Part shown: piece by piece, positions 57,501-64,000 of the stretch
Layout of the letters: the number at the start of each line of letters is the position of its first letter
How positions within the stretch are numbered: the stretch's first letter is position 1
DNA from: Heterobilharzia americana
Lineage: Eukaryota > Platyhelminthes > Trematoda > Strigeidida > Schistosomatidae
Length of the DNA: 64,000 nt
Direction: 5' to 3'
NCBI GenBank assembly: GCA_944470555.2
Contig: OX104132.1
Span: forward strand, 5,031,755-5,095,754
Program-made: the position numbers and the translations under genes
The notes under the pieces: generated by a model
What the model was told of the DNA's origin: nothing
Databases searched by the model: none
Seen by the model: the letters and a program-made list of their open reading frames with translations, nothing else

Positions 57501-60500
57501 TGACAACATCAGAATGTGTAGTGAACCTTAATTTCATAACCTTTACTGATATCTCACAAATGTAAGTCCTGATGCTGAATACTAACCTACAAAATACCAT
57601 AGTCTCATGCATCTGTTGGTTTCTCCAGTACTCACCATTGAGAAATGACGGCTAAAACTCTGAGTTCTTACTCAAGTCTTTGCTCAAACGTTGAGGTGTG
57701 TAACTATCCCGACACTGTTGATTGAATGAGTGACACGGGTTATGAAGTGTCGATTTGCTGTTTATGATTTCATTGAAATAGTGAGCTATTGAAAACGCAC
57801 ACACTTCTTGTTAAGCAGTAAAATACTTTCCAGACTGACCAATGGTACTCTCCCCTGTACCAGCATTACTTCATTTCTGAAGGCTCCTTTAAAAATTCAC
57901 CTCATTCAAATGTTGTTAGTCAGTTAGCGTGATGTGGACATAATGTATAAGTGAATGTAGAGTATCCAGTCTGCACTACCCATTTAGGAAATGCTAAGTA
58001 GCTACAAATTTTGAAGACCAAACAGGGCGCTTATCGTCCACTTTACATCCATTGTTTCTGGCATCACTGAGCTTCGATGAAACGTGATGGATTGAAGGAA
58101 GGTGAACGGTGTAAATGTGAAGTCCATCGAAGTATGGAATCAGTTCAATAATGTATTGGTTGGATAGTGTGACCAAGTGGAAATGATCTTCCAAAATGTA
58201 TCCTGTACTTTCAATAGTTAGTTGATTGAACATCTAATCATCACTTAATGTCAGTTTCTGCTATTCATGAAATTCGATCGAATTATAATAAACAACAGTG
58301 ACGAAGTTTTACTCTCATATTTATTCAACGAATATACTTGTTATTCGACGAGACGTTTGATCTCCGAGTCGACAAACCACGAGTACATCAACTTGTTTTC
58401 TTGCCTGGTATAATCAGCAGTATTCCATGCGACTTCTCTATGCACTAAAAATCTGTAAACATGAATCTTGATGTATCATATGTGTCATAAAATGGATGGT
58501 AATGTTTACTTCAATCAGTCTTCATCAAGAATGTTGTCTGTGTACTTACTCACATCATTATCACTCTAATCACCTTGACATTTTCTCATTTGGTCATCCG
58601 AAGTTTGTTGAAATTCAGTGGAACAATTTCGTACTAATTTCCACTTCTGTTTGATGACCTACCAGTGTATGATATTCACAATTTTGAAACAAGTTTTATG
58701 CCTGTAGTCTAGATTTGACAATGTGTAGAAGCACCTGCAAGCCAAGCATAGACTCACACATCTGCACCTGGTAAACACACCAACCTTCGGTTGCTTACAA
58801 CCTACACTTGAATGGAGGTGGGGGTATATTGGTGAGTATTGGAATCCAGGCTGCAACTCTCATCATATTTTACATGCAGTACCCATTGGCACTCAACTGG
58901 AATAGTGACACGTAAATTAACTGTTGTGAGCCTCAACTGTTCTATATGTCACACTGACTTCATTGTTACATGTGTTGTTGCAAAATATCCAGTGAACTTG
59001 GGATCATGTCTCGTTTTAGGCACGCAATTTCCTACACACTGAATGTGTAAAGTAGCACAGTAGGAAGTGATACATACAGATCCGTGTTAGCAAGGAAGCC
59101 GGAGGATTTCGCAGAACTATTCATTTGAAATGACAGAGCTTTATCCATTCGGTCACATTCGGTCAGCATAGCCTACATTGTGTTCATTAGCAATTACTGA
59201 ACAACCAAATCACACACCTGAACAGTGAACTCTTAATTCAAACAATTTTTCATTGTCTTTATCTTTCATGGGGCAGTGGAGAGTGAGTTCTTCAAATACT
59301 TCATATCATATATTTTCGACGAAATAGTCATCACGTATTGATAGTGTTTATTTCCCGATTAACAGTAAGAGCAAGAAATGACTGTGAGAGAATTAGGATT
59401 CAGTGAATTCGTGAATTCCACTACTTCACTTCAACTGGATACTCTGTATACATGACTATTCACATCATCTTCATTCTGTGTAATTTTGTGTCAGTAGTAG
59501 TGAGATTTCCTTGACCAACTCGCCAGTAATACTATGCAGTCAGTGAGTTCTTAAGGTCATGTCAGAATCAAATAATACTGCTATTCAGCTCGAAGTTATT
59601 GACTATACAAAGGATGTTACACTCACTATAAAGTGGAACTGAATCACATTCACTTCGATGATGAAAGTTGTAAGGATTGACACTATGCTGAATAGAAGGT
59701 GACATGAAATATGGTGAAGTGTGAATGAAAAATCAGGTAAACAGGGATATTAGAGGTGATACAAAGTGTTGTGAAGTCTTAGTCGTGTGTGCATGATAGG
59801 AAATCTCACCAATGGTTACTCAAAATTGCACAATATGAACATATAACTGTATGGTGTGAAGAAGGAGTTATTGAGAAGAATGATGTTGGTCGTTTGAAAT
59901 ATGATGTTGCTGATGAGGTGAGAGATGAGTTGTGTTTGAAGTTAGATAATGTCATTGGTTGCAGGATAGTTTGCTGTTGAATAAGATGCTTGATGACAGT
60001 ATTGGGCTAGACATCATAAGATAGCTCGGTATACACTACAACCGTTACTCTCTGCACTGAGAGTTTCAGTTCTGCACATTGAATCACACAGTAATCTGCC
60101 CTCCTACTCAACCATCTATTAATTTGTAAACACAGGTGCAATGTCAGATGAAACAGGCTGAGCATCTGATAGCAGGATATGTAGTTGCCTCCGAGGAGAC
60201 ACATCACTCCTGTACATGTTAAATTCTTCAACATCATTCAAACACTCCTTGTAACAAACATAATCAAATGACTGAAATTCAAAGCGATTTCATTCATTCA
60301 TCAGTTTCATTAGTGTTTCATTTCAAACACTCTACAACCAATTGAATCTTGCATTACTGTAATGCTAAACTATTATCACCGTTAACACTTGGAAACTTGA
60401 ATGTGCGCAATAACTGCATTTAGTTAAGACGTTCGGACAAATGAATATGATAAATAGTAATTGAGTGTGCCAGTTTCGACATCTGTTCACCGAATTCCAC

Positions 60501-61204
60501 TCGAAAATTGTCAACCAGATTTCGTCAAATATTAGATGAGCATTGAATCACCATACCTATGTGGGTGAGTATGTCGCAGACACTTTCCAAATTTATGTGT
60601 TTGACTCAAATATAATATTATGCATGTAACATTCAAATTTGATCATAATGGTAAGAATAGTGTAATTGGTGGATTCAGTGAAGCGTTTACAGTACAATGT
60701 AGAGAGATTGCTTGTGTCAGTTCATGTTTGTGAATGTTGTAACAAATTTGGAACTAGGCTACTACTTAAAATCTCAGCTACGTTCAGAGATGTATGTTAT
60801 ACCATGTGACATTCAGTATATTCACTGGGACACAAGATCATGTAGTTATTGAACTCTATGTGTTTGTGGAAATTCGACACACTAGTGTTGGATAGGTTGT
60901 TTCCTTGACTAGAGGTGTTCACATATATTCTTGTTAGTGGTCGTAATGACAACTAGATTTGCTTTACTTCAGAAAAACCTGTGATAACATAAATACCTGA
61001 GTTATTACTCTGCTTGATAGGCACTATTTCAATTTTCCACCCCATCAAATGTTCAATTTTGATGTTATTCACATACTTCCATTTTGGTCTGTTGTTTATT
61101 AGAAATGTCATATAGTGAAACAGTATCATTTACTAGATACTCAGGTTGTACTCTTACATTCACATACCTGGTTTGTGCAGAAATATTCGATGACGTGTTT
61201 GTGT
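54544..61204. other. Unrecognised AT-rich sequence
   Basis: About 6.7 kb without a supported gene, RNA gene or repeat relationship within the window. Only short ORFs without motifs are present. It could be intergenic or intronic. Confidence 0.4.
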
Positions 61205-64000
61205 ATTATTATCATTTGTTTCTTGGGTTCCTAGTTGAACGTACGGATTCAGTAGCTCGTCTCCAGTGCATTCTCTTCTCTGCAATCTTTTCAACTTAGC
61301 TCCACGACTGCCAAAAGCTCTCATTTCCTCCTCACAAGATCTCCTCCAAGTCACCTTCGCCTCCGACGCCTAACTCGCCGTTTCCCATCTAGGATCCAAT
61401 CGTGGACCTGGCCTGGTGCTTGATGTCCCCGAATGGTCTTCTCAGTGCTTGCCCAATCCATTTCCACTTACTTCTGAATATTTATTGAGCGATAGGTTAT
61501 TCCTTCGTTTGTTTGTTTCATGGCCAGAGTTCCTTTTCGCTTATGCTTATTATTCTGGCAATCTGAACTTCAGTAAGGAACCAGCGTAAGCAGTTAATTA
61601 TGAATATCTTTAGTTTGTTGGTAATGCTTTCGTAACTCCACAGATCTCTCAACCATATAGGAGCACTGACTTGACTGAGTTGGTGTTGAAAATCCGTATC
61701 TTGTTCACGCTTTGTGCTGAGTGCAGAAGATCTCCACACTGGTTTCAGGCTAATGAACGCCTATCTTGCTTTTCCGATTCTGACTTTGACATCCTCGTCT
61801 GTGCCTGTGCCGCCTGTAGTTGAAACATTGCTTCCTAGATAGGTGAAGGAGGTTACTTCCTTTAAGTTTCTCCCGTTGATGGTGATTGGAGTTTGTTGTT
61901 GTTGTTGGAGTTGTTGGTGCGGTATCTTCATCACTTCTGTCTTCTCTATATTCACTTGAAATCCCGTCTTCGCTGCCCTGCCTCTTCTGTCAACTTGTTA
62001 GTTTTCGCCTGTAGACCTTCAAGTTTGTGCGACATCAGACACAAGTCATCACTGGCGAAATCCAAGTCTTCTAGGTTTTTTCCGCGGTCCAGCGTATCCC
62101 CCTCTTCTCGCTCCACACTGTTGTCTGCTGCATGATCCAGTCGACCACAATCAGGAATATCATGGGTGATAGTAGACAGCCTTGTTTCACTCCTGTCTCC
62201 TGTCTTCACTTCAAAAGCATCACTGAGCTTCCCATTATGAATTACTTGGCATGTGGCATCTTCATATAGCTGTTGAATGAGATTGATAAAGGTTTGCGGT
62301 ACTCCATAGTAGTGAAGCAGTTTCCAAATTACCTCTCGGTTGACGCTATCAAAGGCTTTCTCAAAGTGGATAAAATTGAGGTGTAGAGTTGACTGCCATT
62401 CTATACTCTGTTCTATGATGATGAGCAGCGTTGCAATTTGGTCGGCACATGATTTTTTCTTCCTGAATCCAGCCAGCCTGTTCCGGTCGTAGTTTTGAAT
62501 CCAGTGCATCCTTAAGCCTCTCCAGGATGATGCGGCATAATATTTTGCTTGGAGCGGACAAGAGTGTGAGTGATTCCGTGCCAGTCCCTACAAAGACTTA
62601 GGTCTCCCTTCTTTGGGAGTTTGACAGTGTAGCCCTTCTTCCAATCGGCAGGTACCTCTCCATCCATTCTTCCTTCCTTTCAAAACTTCTGTAATAGTGG
62701 TATGAGCATGTCCAGTGCCGACGTCTCTGCGTCTGTTTCCAGTGCTTCTGGAGGAATTCCATCTGGCCCTGCTGCTTTCCCGGATTTCAGTAACATTTTG
62801 GCGATCAGGACTTCCCTTCTGCTTTTGTCGGATGGCTTGTGTTCATTGATTGTTCTGTGGGTGAACTGCTGTTGGTACTTATGGACGAGTTGCAGGTGGT
62901 GGTGGTTACAGTCGATTCAAGTGGTCAGCCAAACATTTCCTTTCTTTCTCCTCTTCAGTACAAACTAAGTTCCTTCACTACCTTTCACTGGTTCCATCAT
63001 TGGTATTCATCTCTTCCCAGATCGATAGAAACCAGGTTAATTGACACAATCTTGTGCGGTCTCTGTCTCTCCTACCAGTAGGCTGTTCTGTTTCACTTGC
63101 CAATGTGTCGCAGAAGTGTCTTTTGTCTTTGTGCACACTCTTCTTCACGTCTTTGTCCAGTGCAGTGTTTTATCGGTTGTGTTCAGTTCCTCTTTCCGTT
63201 GTTCATCCCATGCACTGCATTGAACTGTACTGCACTGGTTCATCTTCTGCTTCACCATCTTCCTTATCCTCCTCTTTCAGCTTGCATGTGGCCGTCGAGA
63301 TCCATTCCTTGCCTTGTCTTGTCTTATTTATCTCTTCTTCTTTCTTCCTAACATGGTTATGTAGGTTTCCTTCCACGTCTCTTACACAAAGTTCCAGGTT
63401 CCTTTCAAGCGCGTTTCCTCGGGGATGTTCCCTGATGTCTCCCATTTCTTCACACTGGTTGACTGACATGAAGATGTCTCTTGCAGTTTCTTCCTTCAGT
63501 GCAGTCTCTGTTCCCAGTGTTGCATTTCAATCGTGGTTTGACATCATCAGCTTCTTTGAGGACCCTCAACTCGATTTTGAAAGTGGGTTCCTTGCACTAG
63601 ATAATGAGGAGTCAGAACCACCTACACCTGTTCCACTTCTTCAAATTGTGTCGAGTATGCTGCGTCTCCACCTTCTTCAGATTCAGATCCAGTCGATCTG
63701 ATTTTAGTGTATCCATTTGGCGAAATCGCTTTATGGATATCCTCGTGTTTGTACACACTACCTCAAATCATCAAATCGTTGAATGCGCAGAAGTCTGCAA
63801 ACAGTTCTCAATCCTCATTGATTTCGCCGAGTGTCTCTCGACTTGTGATGAGTCTTTTTGCTGTGTTGTCCACTCCCAGTTCGCCATTCATGTCACCCCA
63901 CTCATTAGAAGTTTGATGTCACCATCGCCATCTGCAGTGCGGTTTTGAATACTACTGCTTGCAGTTGCCTGTAAAATTCCTTATTCTTCACTTAAACTGC
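61205..64000 (-). pseudogene. SR2-like RTE retrotransposon, long copy (copy D), cut by the window edge
   Basis: Minus strand. From the right edge: endonuclease remnants near 63885-63790 (DMNGELGVDN and ELFADFCAFNDL, matching GDxNAKVGxDN and FANLCAFNKL of the family); linker with KEWISTATCK near 63310; SGKAAGPDGIPPEALETDAE near 62790-62730; DWKKGYTVKLPKKGDLSLC near 62650-62590; PSKILCRIILERLKDALDSK near 62550-62490; AFDSVNREVIWKLL near 62350-62310 (motif A). The QG motif region (after FEVKTG, near 62190) is destroyed by indels, and the active-site box reads FASDD, with an extra serine. NIEKTEVMKIP and the glutamine run follow near 61950, then the C-terminal region, ending near 61205 in an A/T-rich tail. 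It is the longest copy of the family here but has many breaks. Confidence 0.87.

Noticed and set aside
62702..63701. Several overlapping plus-strand ORFs, including one of 215 codons (63054-63701)
   Set aside because: They lie antisense to the SR2-like RTE on the minus strand, whose family motifs explain the sequence; the plus-strand products are low-complexity serine- and leucine-rich shadows.

Overview
The window looks like a piece of a blood-fluke (schistosome-type trematode) nuclear genome. The reasons are an AT-rich background with almost no long ORFs, SR2-like RTE retrotransposons, CR1-like elements with a PHD finger in ORF1, a Penelope-like element (PLE), a Merlin transposase relic, and two tRNA-headed SINE families that carry hammerhead ribozymes, one of them closely like the schistosome SM-alpha family. 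This assignment rests on remembered family features, not on a database search. I recognise no host protein-coding gene, rRNA or functional tRNA; essentially everything identifiable is mobile DNA or its decay products.

Layout. 0-7 kb is a graveyard: an unidentified 339-bp inverted repeat (724-1867), an RTE endonuclease relic (+, 2.7-3.6 kb), a CR1-like relic (-, 4.7-6.2 kb) and the 3' end of an SR2-like RTE (-, 6.2-7.1 kb). 8.6-19.5 kb holds two copies of one CR1-type family in the same orientation, a badly decayed one (8.6-12.8 kb) and an almost complete one (14.3-19.46 kb: PHD-finger ORF1, then endonuclease/reverse-transcriptase ORF2 broken by one frameshift, then a 7-bp-repeat tail), with a scrap of a third copy between them. 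A different CR1-like element lies on the minus strand at 19.8-22.26 kb. A 431-bp solo LTR with a 4-bp target duplication follows. 24-29 kb holds a non-LTR tail, a Merlin relic, and a fusion of two RTE families.

The centre (35.41-40.45 kb) is a palindrome of two 1.78-kb arms, near-identical wherever I compared them, around a PLE reverse transcriptase/GIY-YIG relic. Each arm carries the same solo LTR inserted in short tandem repeats. 41.7-42.1 kb carries an SM-alpha-like unit bounded by one nearly complete and one half hammerhead. A decayed non-LTR element follows (42.5-44 kb), then AT-rich unannotated DNA to 51.4 kb.

51.4-52.3 kb is another SR2-like 3' end. 53.2-54.5 kb has three copies of a second hammerhead-bearing SINE. 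One has a 12-bp target duplication. Another, inside an inverted repeat, keeps a complete hammerhead core with matching stems. 54.5-61.2 kb is unannotated AT-rich DNA. 61.2-64 kb is a long, frame-broken SR2-like RTE running off the right edge.

The elements plausibly interact: SINEs with no proteins of their own would depend on non-LTR reverse transcriptases such as the RTE or CR1 families here, and the ribozymes would set the ends of SINE transcripts. The most interesting items are the apparently intact hammerhead at 54380-54438 and the giant PLE palindrome.
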